Below are positions 41,548-51,073 of a stretch of DNA of 64,000 nucleotides, one piece after another. Every line of letters begins with the position of its first letter. Position 1 is the stretch's first letter. Both the position numbers and the translations under genes were made by a program. The notes below the pieces were generated by a model. It saw nothing but the letters and a program-made list of their open reading frames with translations. It had not been told where the DNA came from and searched no databases. This DNA is from Microvirga rosea. GTDB lineage: Bacteria > Pseudomonadota > Alphaproteobacteria > Rhizobiales > Beijerinckiaceae. The stretch is taken from the NCBI RefSeq assembly GCF_020595095.1, contig NZ_JAJDOP010000001.1:831714-895713 (forward strand). The letters are read 5' to 3'.

Positions 41548-42123
41548 TCAGCGGTTCTGACCCGGTACCCAGAGAACGTCGATCTGGCCCTTGTCGTTCA
41601 CATAGCGCGACGCGACGAACAGAAAATCGGACAGGCGGTTCAGGTATTTCACGCTTTCCGCCGACACCGCCTCGTCAGGCTTGTCCATCAGCTCGACGAC
41701 ACGTCGCTCGGCGCGGCGGCAGACCGTGCGGGCGAGGTGCAGGGCGGCTGCGGCTGCCGTGCCGCCCGGCAGGACGAACGAGCGCAGCGTCGACAGATGC
41801 TCGTTGAGCCGATCGATCTCCCCCTCGAGGCGGTCCACCTGGCCCTGGGTGATGCGCAAGGGCTCATAGGGAAGGGGTTTCCCGGTCTCGACGGTGGCGA
41901 GATCGGAGCCGAGATCGAAGAGGTCGTTCTGGATCCGGCTGAGCATCGGGTCGATCTCATGTCCCGCCGTGTGAAGGCGCGCGAGGCCGATGCACGCATT
42001 CGTCTCGTCGACGGTGCCGTAGGCTTCAACGCGCAGGTCGTATTTCGGCCGCCGGCCGCCTGCCGCGAGGGCCGTCGTGCCCTTGTCGCCTGTTCGGGTA
42101 TAGATTCGGTTGAGGACGACCAT
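41548..42123 (-). CDS. ATP:cob(I)alamin adenosyltransferase, PduO type
   Basis: A 191-residue enzyme that makes adenosylcobalamin. It has the N-terminal ATP loop RIYTRTGDKGTTALAAGGRRPK, EAYGTVDETNACIG and the C-terminal LNRLSDFLFVASRYVN with active-site Arg-Arg-Glu (CRRAERRVVEL). It forms trimers of four-helix bundles. Adenosylcobalamin would serve methylmalonyl-CoA mutase or ribonucleotide reductase, encoded elsewhere. It is clustered with rhomboid and etf genes. Confidence 0.95.
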   Translation of the reverse strand: MVVLNRIYTRTGDKGTTALAAGGRRPKYDLRVEAYGTVDETNACIGLARLHTAGHEIDPMLSRIQNDLFDLGSDLATVETGKPLPYEPLRITQGQVDRLEGEIDRLNEHLSTLRSFVLPGGTAAAAALHLARTVCRRAERRVVELMDKPDEAVSAESVKYLNRLSDFLFVASRYVNDKGQIDVLWVPGQNR

Positions 42124-42150
42124 ATCGGCCCCCGTCTGGAGGGGTCAGGA

Positions 42151-42759
42151 TCAGAATGTATAGCCGACGCGGGCGCCGATATTGGTCAGACCTCGGTTGT
42201 CGGAGCAGGCGCCTGCGTTGGACAGGTGCTCGATCGTCGCCATCACGCTCCAATTGGCGGACAGGCGCACGCCGACCGAGCCCGATTCGCGAAACAGGGG
42301 CGAACAGCCCAGCGCCTGGTGATGCTCGGAGACTCCGAACGGATCCTTGTCGCCGTTATGGATGGCGCCGCCGAGGGAGCCTTCGACAAACAGGCTCGGG
42401 GTGATGTCGATGGTCCAGGTCAGGCCCGCATACGCGAAGCTCGTCCGCCCATCGAAATTGACGCTTCCGCCGATGTGGGGACGGGGAATGAAATAGCTGG
42501 TGAACAGGTCCGAGGCGGTGAAAGGCTTGGCGAAGAGGATCTCGCCCGTCAGATTCGCGGAGCCGTCCCGGCCCTCAGGTCCCCATGGATCCTGCGCCGA
42601 GAAACCGATTCGGAATTCCGACAGGAGGCTCGGCTGAGTGCTCGCGGGATAGGTCGCCGGGGAAGGCCGCTTCACGTCGGCGGCGAAAGCCCCCGTTGCT
42701 CCTAGGGAGGATACGACCAGAAGGCCCAGAGCAATGCCGGCGCGCATCAAAAAATCCAT
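42151..42759 (-). CDS. PagL-like lipid A 3-O-deacylase (acyloxyacyl hydrolase family)
   Basis: A 202-residue predicted outer-membrane beta-barrel. A signal peptide (residues 1-27, ending AFAAD) is followed by alternating amphipathic strands and a terminal aromatic (YTF) typical of barrels. PagL catalytic residues are placed at His178 and Ser180 in TIEHLSNAG. PagL removes the 3-position acyl chain from lipid A, lowering inflammatory activity and changing the outer-membrane barrier. It sits 27 bp upstream of the adenosyltransferase gene. Confidence 0.8.
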   Translation of the reverse strand: MDFLMRAGIALGLLVVSSLGATGAFAADVKRPSPATYPASTQPSLLSEFRIGFSAQDPWGPEGRDGSANLTGEILFAKPFTASDLFTSYFIPRPHIGGSVNFDGRTSFAYAGLTWTIDITPSLFVEGSLGGAIHNGDKDPFGVSEHHQALGCSPLFRESGSVGVRLSANWSVMATIEHLSNAGACSDNRGLTNIGARVGYTF

Positions 42760-42847
42760 CGCTTTATTAAAAAGGGCATGCCGAAGCAGCTATGCCTAAC
42801 GGTGTCTTATAAAGAACGATGGCGAGAAAGTGTCAATATGGAGCAAG

Positions 42848-43039
42848 CTAAGCCGCTCTCCACCAGATAATGCCCATGATGATCACGATCGCCAGGAACT
42901 GAAGCAGAACGCGCATCCGCATCAGGTGCTGGGAACGGTTCGGGCTGCCCCCCCGCAACATGTTGACCAGGCCGAGGAGCAGCACGAAGGCGACCGCCAG
43001 GACGGCCGCAAAGACAAGCATATTCGAGATATCGGTCAT
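42848..43039 (-). CDS. Twin-transmembrane HIG1-domain small protein
   Basis: A 63-residue protein with two membrane spans (residues 6-28 and 43-60) joined by the positively charged loop LRGGSPNRSQHLMRMRV. This fits the bacterial HIG1 (hypoxia-induced) family; relatives associate with cytochrome oxidase assembly. It is small but conserved in sequence pattern, and codon bias matches its neighbours. Confidence 0.82.
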   Translation of the reverse strand: MTDISNMLVFAAVLAVAFVLLLGLVNMLRGGSPNRSQHLMRMRVLLQFLAIVIIMGIIWWRAA

Positions 43040-43111
43040 GATGATTCCATCAGGGGAGGGCCGGACCGTGGCCCAAATCCCCTTCTCGTGGCAAGTGCTT
43101 AAGACGCTCCC

Positions 43112-45685
43112 TCAGTTCCGTCGCAGAAGCCGGTCGAAATAGTCGAGCTCCTCCTGAGGACGGCTGGGGTCGCCGAGTTTCCGACGCAATTCGTCCAAAA
43201 TTCGTGCGGCGCGGGCAGCCGCCGATTCATCCACCCCCGGAACCCGAACGTTTCCATCTGAATAATCCCGGTTCCGGGTGGGGCGTCCAAGGGGATCATT
43301 GTTGCGCTGATTGGCCTGACCCTGCCCTTGAGGGTCTCCGGGGCCGGGCTGGTCCCCGGCCTGTTCGCTGCCCGGACCCTGCTGCATCTGCTGGGCCATG
43401 CCCTGCATGCCCTTGCGCAGACTCTCCAGAGCGCGCCCTTGGGCGTCCACCGCTTCCCCGTTCTGTCCTTGGCCGATGGCGTTTTCGGCCTCTCGCATGG
43501 CCTGTTCGGCATCGCCCAGGCCTTGCTCGTTCTCCATCCCCATGCCCTGCATGCGCCGCTGCAGTTCCTGGAGACGCTCCCGGAGGGCCTGTTGCCGCTG
43601 ATTCAGGCCGAGCGGGTCGTCCTGGTCCCCGCCCTGGCCGTTTTCGGCGTTTTCCTGCCCTTGTTGTCCTTGCTGACCCTGTTGGCCGCGCTGGCCTCTT
43701 TGCCGCTGGCCCTGGCGCTGCCCTTGCTGGCCACGCTCGCCCTGCTGCATGCGGCGGTTCTGACCGTCCCGGAAGGTCTCGTCACGCAGGCGCTGCTGCT
43801 CCCGTGCCATGTCCTCGAGATCGCGCATGGCCTGATTCATTTCCCGGCCGAGCGGATCGCTCATCCGGCTGTCGGGCCGCGCCATCTGAAGATTGTTGAG
43901 GATGTTCCGGAGTTCCTCCAGAAGACGCTGCGCCTCGGCCATATCGCCTCGGCGCATGGCATCCTCCATCTGCCGCAGCATTTGGTTGAGATCGTTCTGA
44001 GTGATCACCCGGTCGGCCTGCCGCTGGTTTTGATCCTGGCCTTGCGGGTTCTGCCGCATGCGCTCGGCAAACTCGCGCAGGAACTTGTCCATGGCCTGCC
44101 GCAGCTCTTCGGTCAGACGCCTGATTTCGTCGTCCGTCGCCCCACGCTCCATGGCGTCCTTCAGCCGCTCCTGGGCGGCCCGCAGGTCACGCTCCGCTTC
44201 GGACAGGTTCCCGTCTTCGATTTGCAGGGCCATGGTCCAGAGCCATTCCGCCACGTCGAGCAGATCCTGATCGGAGCGCGCTTTGCGGAGGCGGTCGGAA
44301 GCGAGGCGCAAGCCCATGAACACCCCCCATTGCGGGGTAAAGGCATCGGGAGCGATGAGAAGCGCGTCGAGGGCCGTCTGGACCCGTTTCCGGTCGTCCG
44401 GAGTCAGCACGAGGTTGCGCCGCTGCTCCACGAGGGCCTTGGCCAACGGGTTTGCGAAGGGCCGCTGCGGCAGGGTGAAGGCGATGGTCTCGCTCATTCC
44501 CTCCTGTCCGGCTTCGTCCTTGACCCGAAGTTTGAGCTTCACGGCTGCGCCGGCCCAGGGATGATTGGTCAGGTCCACGGGGGATTTGGTTTCGGCCGCG
44601 TTCTCCTCATGGCCGGGGATGGCGAGGGTGATCGTGGGAACCGGCACGAGGGACCGCTCCTTCGGTCCCTTGGCCTTCTCGATCAAGCCTTCCGCGGAGG
44701 TGATTCCGTAATCGTCCTTGGCCTTGTACGCCAGGGTGAAGACGCCCCGTTGATTGACCTCCGGCGGGCCGGTCAGGGCCACTTCCGGCGGGCGGTCCGG
44801 AATCGCCTCGATGGAAAGGCTCACGCTGCTGGCAAAGCCCGTGCTGACCGTCAGGCTGGCGCTGTTCTCCAGGGTGTAGCGTTCCTCCCGCAGGTCCGTC
44901 CGCTGGTTTCCTTTCGGCGGCAATGCCGTCAGGCCCTGCCCGGGCGTGATCTCGGCGGTTCCTTCACCCGCGACGCGGATCACCACGGTCGAATGGATCG
45001 GAGCCTTCAGGTGCTGGCCCTTTGCCAGATCGATCATCAGGGGCGGAGCGCGGGTATAGAGGGGTGGGTCGATCCAGCCGTCGACCCGAAAACCCGGGGC
45101 GGCTGCTCCCGGCCCATGCTGGTCGAAGGCGGCGGCGAGGCGTGAGCCCAGCTCCGGGCCCGCCACGAAGGCGCTTGCGACCACCGACAGAACGGCTGCG
45201 GCCCGCAGGGCGAAGCGGTCGCGGCGGGGCATGTCCGGATCCGGCAGCGCTACGCGCATGCGCCGAATCGCATCCTCGGCGCGGCGACGGTGGAGCGACC
45301 AAAGCGCGCGGGATCCCGGATCGTCGGAGCCGAGCGCGATCGTATCGTCGAGGGCGCGGGCGGGACCATGCGCGAGGCCGGTATCCCGGTCCAGACGGTC
45401 GAGGGCCGGTTGCCGCCCGGGAAGACGCAGGCGGAGCAGCGGCCAGAGGGAGAGTACAAAGGCCGCACCGAAAAACAGCAGGCTAGCGCGCCGCCAGAGG
45501 GGAGGGGTTTCGAGCCAAAGGCCCAGCCAGGAAAGGGTCAGAAAAACGAGGATGATCGCCAGGGGGATCCAGAGTCGCGGCCAGGCCCGCTCGAGCCACA
45601 GGGCCCAGCGCGCCCGCTCCACAAGACGCCCGAAGCGCTTGTTCAGAAGGTCTTGAGCCGGCGGCGGGTTCGAGCCTTCGCTCAT
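43112..45685 (-). CDS. TIGR02302 family (DUF4175) membrane protein
   Basis: An 857-residue protein. Two hydrophobic spans lie near residues 35-85 and another near 170-185. A large soluble middle portion with Ig-like beta regions follows. The C-terminal part (about 500-800) is low in complexity: long Gln/Met/Arg/Gly-rich coiled stretches (MRQMEDAMRRGDMAEAQRLLEEL, then GQQGQRQGQ-type runs). The start follows GAGGAG. Function is unknown; the family is confined to Alphaproteobacteria and is usually found near lysA. The Gln-rich runs explain the open frames on the opposite strand. Confidence 0.85.
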   Translation of the reverse strand: MSEGSNPPPAQDLLNKRFGRLVERARWALWLERAWPRLWIPLAIILVFLTLSWLGLWLETPPLWRRASLLFFGAAFVLSLWPLLRLRLPGRQPALDRLDRDTGLAHGPARALDDTIALGSDDPGSRALWSLHRRRAEDAIRRMRVALPDPDMPRRDRFALRAAAVLSVVASAFVAGPELGSRLAAAFDQHGPGAAAPGFRVDGWIDPPLYTRAPPLMIDLAKGQHLKAPIHSTVVIRVAGEGTAEITPGQGLTALPPKGNQRTDLREERYTLENSASLTVSTGFASSVSLSIEAIPDRPPEVALTGPPEVNQRGVFTLAYKAKDDYGITSAEGLIEKAKGPKERSLVPVPTITLAIPGHEENAAETKSPVDLTNHPWAGAAVKLKLRVKDEAGQEGMSETIAFTLPQRPFANPLAKALVEQRRNLVLTPDDRKRVQTALDALLIAPDAFTPQWGVFMGLRLASDRLRKARSDQDLLDVAEWLWTMALQIEDGNLSEAERDLRAAQERLKDAMERGATDDEIRRLTEELRQAMDKFLREFAERMRQNPQGQDQNQRQADRVITQNDLNQMLRQMEDAMRRGDMAEAQRLLEELRNILNNLQMARPDSRMSDPLGREMNQAMRDLEDMAREQQRLRDETFRDGQNRRMQQGERGQQGQRQGQRQRGQRGQQGQQGQQGQENAENGQGGDQDDPLGLNQRQQALRERLQELQRRMQGMGMENEQGLGDAEQAMREAENAIGQGQNGEAVDAQGRALESLRKGMQGMAQQMQQGPGSEQAGDQPGPGDPQGQGQANQRNNDPLGRPTRNRDYSDGNVRVPGVDESAAARAARILDELRRKLGDPSRPQEELDYFDRLLRRN

Positions 45686-46003
45686 GCCATGCAACTCCTC
45701 TTGCGCGGTTTCCCGCGCTGACGACCCCCTCTCGATCAAGGTAGCACGGGAAGCCGTGCTGACCAGCGGTCATATCGGCACAAGGCCTGGAAAGAGGGAG
45801 CGATTCTTAAACTCTCTTCCTTCGGGGGCATGCGGATAATTCAGCTGCCTGACGACAGGGCGATCCAACGAGATCGATCTTGTCCGAAACGGGCGCCTGG
45901 GGAAGCCTCAACGGGCCGATTTAAGGCCAGCTCGCGTGATCTTGATATTTTTACGATATAACGTTAGAAAACCGGCCTCTTTTTTGGGGGAATAATAGCA
46001 ATC
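45686..46003. other. Divergent control region between TIGR02302 gene and cadherin-repeat gene
   Basis: About 318 bp without a gene. It holds a small hairpin AGCACGG-GAAG-CCGTGCT (45743-45760) and, near the cadherin gene, an A/T-rich stretch (about 45935-45990, TTGATATTTTTACGATATAACG) unlike the surrounding GC-rich DNA. The latter probably contains the adhesin promoter, though a clean -35/-10 spacing could not be assigned. The ribosome site is GGGGGAA, 15 bp before the ATG. Confidence 0.5.
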
Positions 46004-49000
46004 ATGGCTGTGACCATCACGATCGACAATCATCTTATCGACGAAAACGTAACCGACGCCACCAATCCGGTGCTAATCGGCACTCTCACCGCAGATGACG
46101 GTGAAACCTATACCTACGTGCTGGCGGATCCCGCGATGCAGGATCTCTTCACCATCGACGGCGACAAGATTTATCTGGCTGCCGGCAAGTCATTGAATTA
46201 CGAAGAAATTCAACGCTACGACCTCACCCTCGATCTGACGGATTCCAACGGCGACGATGCGGGCGATGCCTCGATCAGAATCGACGTTAACGATCTGAAC
46301 GACAACGCTCCGACGGAAGTGACGCTGAGCGGCCTGACGATTGCGGCCAATGCCGAGGCTGGCGATGCCGTCGGCTCGCTGGGCGCGGTCGATGCCGACA
46401 CGCCAGCCGTAAACACCTTCTCATACAAGATCGTCGATGCCCAAGGCAATGAAGTCGATGATGATCTGTTCGAGATCGTTGCCGGCCAAGTCGTTGCCAG
46501 GACTAATGCGCCCCTGGCTGAGGGTGCCACGCATGAGATCCGCATCCAGGTCTCGGACGGAGCGAATACCTTCATTCAGAACATCATCATCACTGGCTCG
46601 GAGCCGAACAACACCGATCCGTACGATGTGACGCTCAAGAATGCCGCCAATGAAGGCGTCACTTCCATCTCCGAAGCTGCCACGGGCGTGATCGGCGTTC
46701 TCGGTGCCACGGACGATGAAGGGAATGACATCAGCTTCACCATCAAGGATGACGACGGCACCTTCGAGATCGTTCAGAACACCACGACCGGCGCGTATGA
46801 GCTGAAGGTCAAGGACCCGAGCGGGATCGACTACGACACGGCTGCGAACCATACGGTCAGCGTGACAGTGATCGGCGATGACGGGCATGGCGGCACGGTC
46901 GAGAAGACCCTGACGCTGGCCCTGACCGACGTCAACGACAATGCTCCGACGGAAGTAACGCTCAGCGGTCTGACGATTGCGGCCAACGCCAAGGCTGGCG
47001 ATGCCGTCGGCACCCTGAGCGCGGTCGATGACGATACGGCAGCGGTGAACACCTTCACCTATACGATCGTGGACGCCAACGGCGACCCGGTGGCCGATGA
47101 CCTGTTCGAGATCGTCAGCGGCAAGCTCGTCGCCAAGACCGATGCGCCGCTGGCCAAGGATGCGCCTCACGAGATCCGCATCCAGGTCTCCGATGGCGTG
47201 AATGCTCCTTGGGTCGAGACTTTCGTCATCACCGGTGCAGAGGCGAACAACACCGATCCGCACGACGTGCTGCTGAAGAATGGGGCCGGCGAAGCCGTCA
47301 TCTCCATCTCCGAGACCGCCACGGGCGTGATCGGCGTTCTCAGTGCCACGGACGACGAAGACAACGACGTCAGCTTCACCATCAAGGATGACGACGGCAC
47401 CTTCGAGATCGTTCAGAACGATCAAACCGGCGCGTATGAGCTGAAGGTCAAGGACGCCAGCAAGATCGACTACGAGACCGCCGCGAACCATGCAGTGAGC
47501 GTGACGGTAATCGGCGATGACGGCCATGGTGGCACGGTCGAGAAGACCCTGACCCTCGCCCTGACCGACGTCAACGACAATGCTCCGACGGAAGTGACGT
47601 TGAGCAATCTGACGATTGCTGCCAACGCCAAAGTCGGCGATGAGGTCGGTACTCTGGGTGCCGTCGATGCCGATACGGTAGAAGTCAACACCTTCACCTA
47701 CAAGCTCGTCGATGCTGACGGCAACGAAGTGGTTGATATCATGTTCGGGATCGTCGACAACAAGATTATTGTCGAGTCCAATGCGCCTCTGGATGAGGGT
47801 GAGACCCGCACCATCTACGTCCAAGTCTCCGATGGTGTGAATGCTCCGTATATTCAACAATTTGTCATTACCGGCTCGGAGGCAAACAACACCGATCCGC
47901 ACGACGTAACGTTGAAGAACGCTGCCGGTGAGGGTGTTACGACGATTTCCGAGGCTGCCACTGGTGTGATCGGTATTCTCAGCGCTACGGATGACGAAGA
48001 CAACACGGTCAGCTTCACCATCAAGGATGATGACGGCACCTTTGAGATCGTCCAGAACACCACGACCGGCGCGTATGAGCTGAAGGTCAAGGACCCGAGC
48101 GGGATCGACTACGACACGGCTGCGAACCATACGGTTAGCGTGACAGTGATCGGCGATGACGGGCACGGTGGCACGGTCGAGAAGACCCTGACGCTCGCCC
48201 TGAACGACGTCAACGACAACGCTCCGACGGAAGTCACCCTGAGCAATACTCACATCATCGAGAATGCCAAGGCTGGCGATGAGGTCGGTACTCTGGGTGC
48301 CGTCGATGACGACACGGCAGCGGTGAACACCTTCACCTATACGCTTGTTGACGGTAACGGCGATCCGGTAGTGGATGACAAGTTCGAGATCGTCAGCGGC
48401 AAAGTGGTGGTCAAGGCCGGCGCGGTCTTCGATCGGGAGGCGGAGCCGACATACATGCTCCATATCAAGGTCTCCGATGGCGTGAATCCTGCTCACATCG
48501 AAGACCTCACCATCACCATCGATCCTCCCAACACGGCACCTCACGATGTGACGCTGAAGGACGCTCAGAACGTGGCCGTTACCGCGATCGCCGAAACAGC
48601 GGCGTCGGGAAGCACGGTCGGCCTTCTGGGAGCATCGGACGCCGAGACCGACGACGTCAGCTTCACGATCAAGGCCGGTTCGGGCGATGCGTTCGGCATC
48701 CGACAGAACAACGAGGGCACCTACGAGCTCTATGTCAAGGATGCGAGCAAGCTCAACTACGAAACGGCTGCAAACCACAAGGTGAGCGTGACCGTTCTGG
48801 CAAATGACGGTTACAGCGTCACCGAGGAGACCCTCACCCTTGACATCAATGACGTCAACGAGGCTCCGACGGGTGTCAATCTCGGCACTGCAACGGTGAA
48901 GGAGCTCGCCGCAACCGGAACGGTTGTCGGAGCGCTCAGCACTCAGGACCAGGATGGCGGCGACGCCTTCACCTATAAGCTCCTTGATGATGCCGGTGGC

Positions 49001-49618
49001 CGCTTCGCGATCAGCGGCAGCAACGTCGTGGTGAAGGACGGTCTTAAGCTCGATTATGAGCAGGCCAAGTCTCACCAGATCAAGGTTGAGGCCAAGGACA
49101 AGGCCGGCCATACCTTCGAGAAGATCCTGTCCGTCGGGGTGCTGGATGTCGCTACCGAGAAGGTGACCGGCAGCGCCACAAACGATGTCGTCAAGGGCGG
49201 AAAAGCCAACGACGTCATCAAAGGCAACGCCGGCAACGACGTGCTGTGGGGCGGACTTGGCAAGGACACGCTGTATGGCGGGACGGGCAAGGACGTGTTC
49301 GTGTTCAACACCAAATTGGACAAGAAGACGAACCTCGACAAGATCGCCGACTTCAACGTCAAGGACGACACGCTCTGGCTCGACAATGCCATCTTCAAGA
49401 AGCTCGGCAAGGGCAGCGAAGCCAGCCCCGGCAAGCTGAACAAGGGGTTCTTCACCATCGGCACACAGGCCAAGGACAAGAACGACTTCCTGATCTATGA
49501 CGACAAGAAGGGCGTGCTCTTCTATGATGCCGATGGCTCGGGCGCCGGCAAGGCGATCGAGATCGCCACGCTCTCCAAGAAGCTCAAGATGACCGCCGAC
49601 GACTTCAAGATCATCTAA
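46004..49618 (+). CDS. Large cadherin-repeat and RTX-motif surface/secreted protein
   Basis: A 1204-residue acidic protein without N-terminal signal peptide, probably exported by a type I system. Residues 100-970 are cadherin-like domains ending in DVNDNAPTEVTL-type linkers (calcium-binding DxNDN motifs), arranged as four copies of a 212-214 residue double-domain unit. Residues about 1053-1100 carry RTX-type nonapeptides (GNAGNDVLWGGLGKDTLYGGTGKDVFVF). The extreme C-terminus (KMTADDFKII) resembles a type I secretion signal. It looks like a calcium-stabilised adhesin or biofilm protein. No ABC exporter or TolC partner is seen in the window. Confidence 0.88.
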   Translation: MAVTITIDNHLIDENVTDATNPVLIGTLTADDGETYTYVLADPAMQDLFTIDGDKIYLAAGKSLNYEEIQRYDLTLDLTDSNGDDAGDASIRIDVNDLNDNAPTEVTLSGLTIAANAEAGDAVGSLGAVDADTPAVNTFSYKIVDAQGNEVDDDLFEIVAGQVVARTNAPLAEGATHEIRIQVSDGANTFIQNIIITGSEPNNTDPYDVTLKNAANEGVTSISEAATGVIGVLGATDDEGNDISFTIKDDDGTFEIVQNTTTGAYELKVKDPSGIDYDTAANHTVSVTVIGDDGHGGTVEKTLTLALTDVNDNAPTEVTLSGLTIAANAKAGDAVGTLSAVDDDTAAVNTFTYTIVDANGDPVADDLFEIVSGKLVAKTDAPLAKDAPHEIRIQVSDGVNAPWVETFVITGAEANNTDPHDVLLKNGAGEAVISISETATGVIGVLSATDDEDNDVSFTIKDDDGTFEIVQNDQTGAYELKVKDASKIDYETAANHAVSVTVIGDDGHGGTVEKTLTLALTDVNDNAPTEVTLSNLTIAANAKVGDEVGTLGAVDADTVEVNTFTYKLVDADGNEVVDIMFGIVDNKIIVESNAPLDEGETRTIYVQVSDGVNAPYIQQFVITGSEANNTDPHDVTLKNAAGEGVTTISEAATGVIGILSATDDEDNTVSFTIKDDDGTFEIVQNTTTGAYELKVKDPSGIDYDTAANHTVSVTVIGDDGHGGTVEKTLTLALNDVNDNAPTEVTLSNTHIIENAKAGDEVGTLGAVDDDTAAVNTFTYTLVDGNGDPVVDDKFEIVSGKVVVKAGAVFDREAEPTYMLHIKVSDGVNPAHIEDLTITIDPPNTAPHDVTLKDAQNVAVTAIAETAASGSTVGLLGASDAETDDVSFTIKAGSGDAFGIRQNNEGTYELYVKDASKLNYETAANHKVSVTVLANDGYSVTEETLTLDINDVNEAPTGVNLGTATVKELAATGTVVGALSTQDQDGGDAFTYKLLDDAGGRFAISGSNVVVKDGLKLDYEQAKSHQIKVEAKDKAGHTFEKILSVGVLDVATEKVTGSATNDVVKGGKANDVIKGNAGNDVLWGGLGKDTLYGGTGKDVFVFNTKLDKKTNLDKIADFNVKDDTLWLDNAIFKKLGKGSEASPGKLNKGFFTIGTQAKDKNDFLIYDDKKGVLFYDADGSGAGKAIEIATLSKKLKMTADDFKII
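46307..48862 (+). repeat. Four tandem 636-642 bp coding repeats in the cadherin gene
   Basis: The marker GCTCCGACGG begins at 46307, 46943, 47582, 48221 and 48863, giving unit lengths 636, 639, 639 and 642 bp (212-214 residues). Within units long blocks are almost identical at the DNA level, for example the stretch from the IKDDDGTFEIVQN codons to the end of the unit in units one and three. Last units are more divergent. This points to recent duplication and ongoing recombination, with repeat number likely to vary among strains. Confidence 0.85.
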
Positions 49619-49639
49619 CGTTCTGAGCGACCTAAAAAG

Positions 49640-49672
49640 AACCCCGGCGAAAATCGCCGGGGTTTTTCTTTT
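49640..49672. terminator. Bidirectional terminator between cadherin gene and lysA
   Basis: AACCCCGGCGA, AAA, TCGCCGGGGTT followed by TTTCTTTT, with an A-rich run on the other side (AAAAAGAA). It lies about 20 bp after the adhesin stop and 50 bp past the lysA stop, so it can serve both converging genes. Confidence 0.9.
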
Positions 49673-49723
49673 GATTCCTCAAAGCCTAATTTGCGCGGAA
49701 GCCCACAAGCTTTCAAGAATACC

Positions 49724-50992
49724 TTATTCCAGCCAATCCGGCACCTGATCCATGCCGATCAAAGCCTCGTATGAGGGGCGTGGCCGGACAACCGCGTGGT
49801 TTCCTCCCTTGACCAGGACTTCCGGGATCAGGAGGCGCGTGTTGTAGGTGTTGGACGTGACAGCCCCATAAGCCCCTGTTGTCATCAGGGTGAGCAGATC
49901 CCCCGCTTTAACGGAAGGCATGTCGCGGGAGAGGGCCAAGTAATCGCCCGTCTCGCAAACCGGGCCGACCACATCCGCGATGATGTGCTGCGTGTTGCGG
50001 TCCGGCTCGATGACCGGCTTGATCTCATGATAGGCGTCATAAAGGGTCGGACGGATCAGGTCGTTCATCGCCGCATCGACGATCACGAAAGTCTTTCCGG
50101 CGCCTTCCTTGACGTAGATGACCCGTGTCACGAGGACACCGGCATTGCCGGCGATCAGGCGCCCCATCTCGAAGATGAGCTTCAGGCCCAGATCCTTCGT
50201 GTGCCGCTTGATGATCTGCGCATAGGCCTGCGGATCCGGCGGGGGCTCGTTGTCGCCGCGATAGGGAATGCCGAGCCCGCCGCCCAGATCGATATGATGC
50301 AGGGCGTGGCCATCGGCCAACAGATCGCGCGCCAACTCCGCCAGAAGCGCGCTCGCATTGTCGAAGGGCTCGAGATCCGTGATCTGGCTGCCGATGTGCA
50401 TGTCGACGCCGGTGATCCGAATCCCTTTCAGTTTCGCCGCATGAGCATAGACCTCGCGCGCTCGGGCGATCGGGATGCCGAACTTGTTCTCGGACTTGCC
50501 GGTGGAGATCTTCTTATGCGTCTTCGCATCCACGTCCGGGTTGATGCGGATCGAAACGGGAGCGCGAAGCCCCTTCGATGATGCGACTTCGGAGAGGGCC
50601 TGCAATTCAGGTTCCGATTCCACGTTGAAGCACAGGATTCCGCTGTCCAGCGCGAAGGCCATTTCCTCTCGGGTCTTGCCGACGCCGGAGAAAACAATGC
50701 GTTCGCCGGGCACGCCGGCTGCCAGGGCCCGACGCAACTCCCCTTCCGAAACGATATCCATTCCGGCGCCGAGGCGACCCAGGGTTTTCAAGACCGCCTG
50801 GTTCGAATTTGCCTTCATCGCGTAGCAGACGAGGGTGTCCGTGTCGGCGAAGGCCTCTGCAAAAACACGATAATGACGTTCGAAGGTCGCCGAGGAATAG
50901 CAGTAAAAGGGCGTGCCGACCTCGTCCGCCAGTCGGCGCAGATCGACGTCCTCGGCATGGAGACTTCCCTGGCGATAGTTGAAATGATGCAT
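49724..50992 (-). CDS. lysA: Diaminopimelate decarboxylase
   Basis: A 422-residue PLP enzyme making lysine from meso-diaminopimelate. The PLP lysine lies in VCYAMKANSNQAVL; the other landmarks are HIGSQITDLEPF, HIDLGGGLGIPY, EMGRLIAGNAGVLVTRV and the substrate-contacting VGPVCETGDYLA in the C-terminal barrel. The ATG at 50992 (MHHFNYRQG) is chosen over an upstream TTG. It follows the small lipoprotein gene lptM on the same strand. Confidence 0.96.
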   Translation of the reverse strand: MHHFNYRQGSLHAEDVDLRRLADEVGTPFYCYSSATFERHYRVFAEAFADTDTLVCYAMKANSNQAVLKTLGRLGAGMDIVSEGELRRALAAGVPGERIVFSGVGKTREEMAFALDSGILCFNVESEPELQALSEVASSKGLRAPVSIRINPDVDAKTHKKISTGKSENKFGIPIARAREVYAHAAKLKGIRITGVDMHIGSQITDLEPFDNASALLAELARDLLADGHALHHIDLGGGLGIPYRGDNEPPPDPQAYAQIIKRHTKDLGLKLIFEMGRLIAGNAGVLVTRVIYVKEGAGKTFVIVDAAMNDLIRPTLYDAYHEIKPVIEPDRNTQHIIADVVGPVCETGDYLALSRDMPSVKAGDLLTLMTTGAYGAVTSNTYNTRLLIPEVLVKGGNHAVVRPRPSYEALIGMDQVPDWLE

Positions 50993-51073
50993 GAGGCGGC
51001 TCAAAAAGCTTCAAAGAGGGTTACGTCCGCCCTGACACCGGCAGGCGGACGCGCTCCCGTGACGATGACGGCG

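Noticed and set aside
40798..42705. 635-residue open frame antisense to rhomboid, adenosyltransferase and PagL-like genes
   Set aside because: It spans three real genes on the other strand and shows no domain.
43328..45145. 605-residue open frame antisense to the TIGR02302 gene
   Set aside because: Its Leu/His/Pro runs come from the Gln-rich sense sequence; no family features.
46307..48862. Tandem repeats as a CRISPR array
   Set aside because: Unit length is about 639 bp and wholly coding in one frame; no short repeat-spacer pattern.
46421..49111. 896-residue open frame antisense to the cadherin gene
   Set aside because: It mirrors the repeat structure of the sense gene and has no membrane, signal or domain features of its own.
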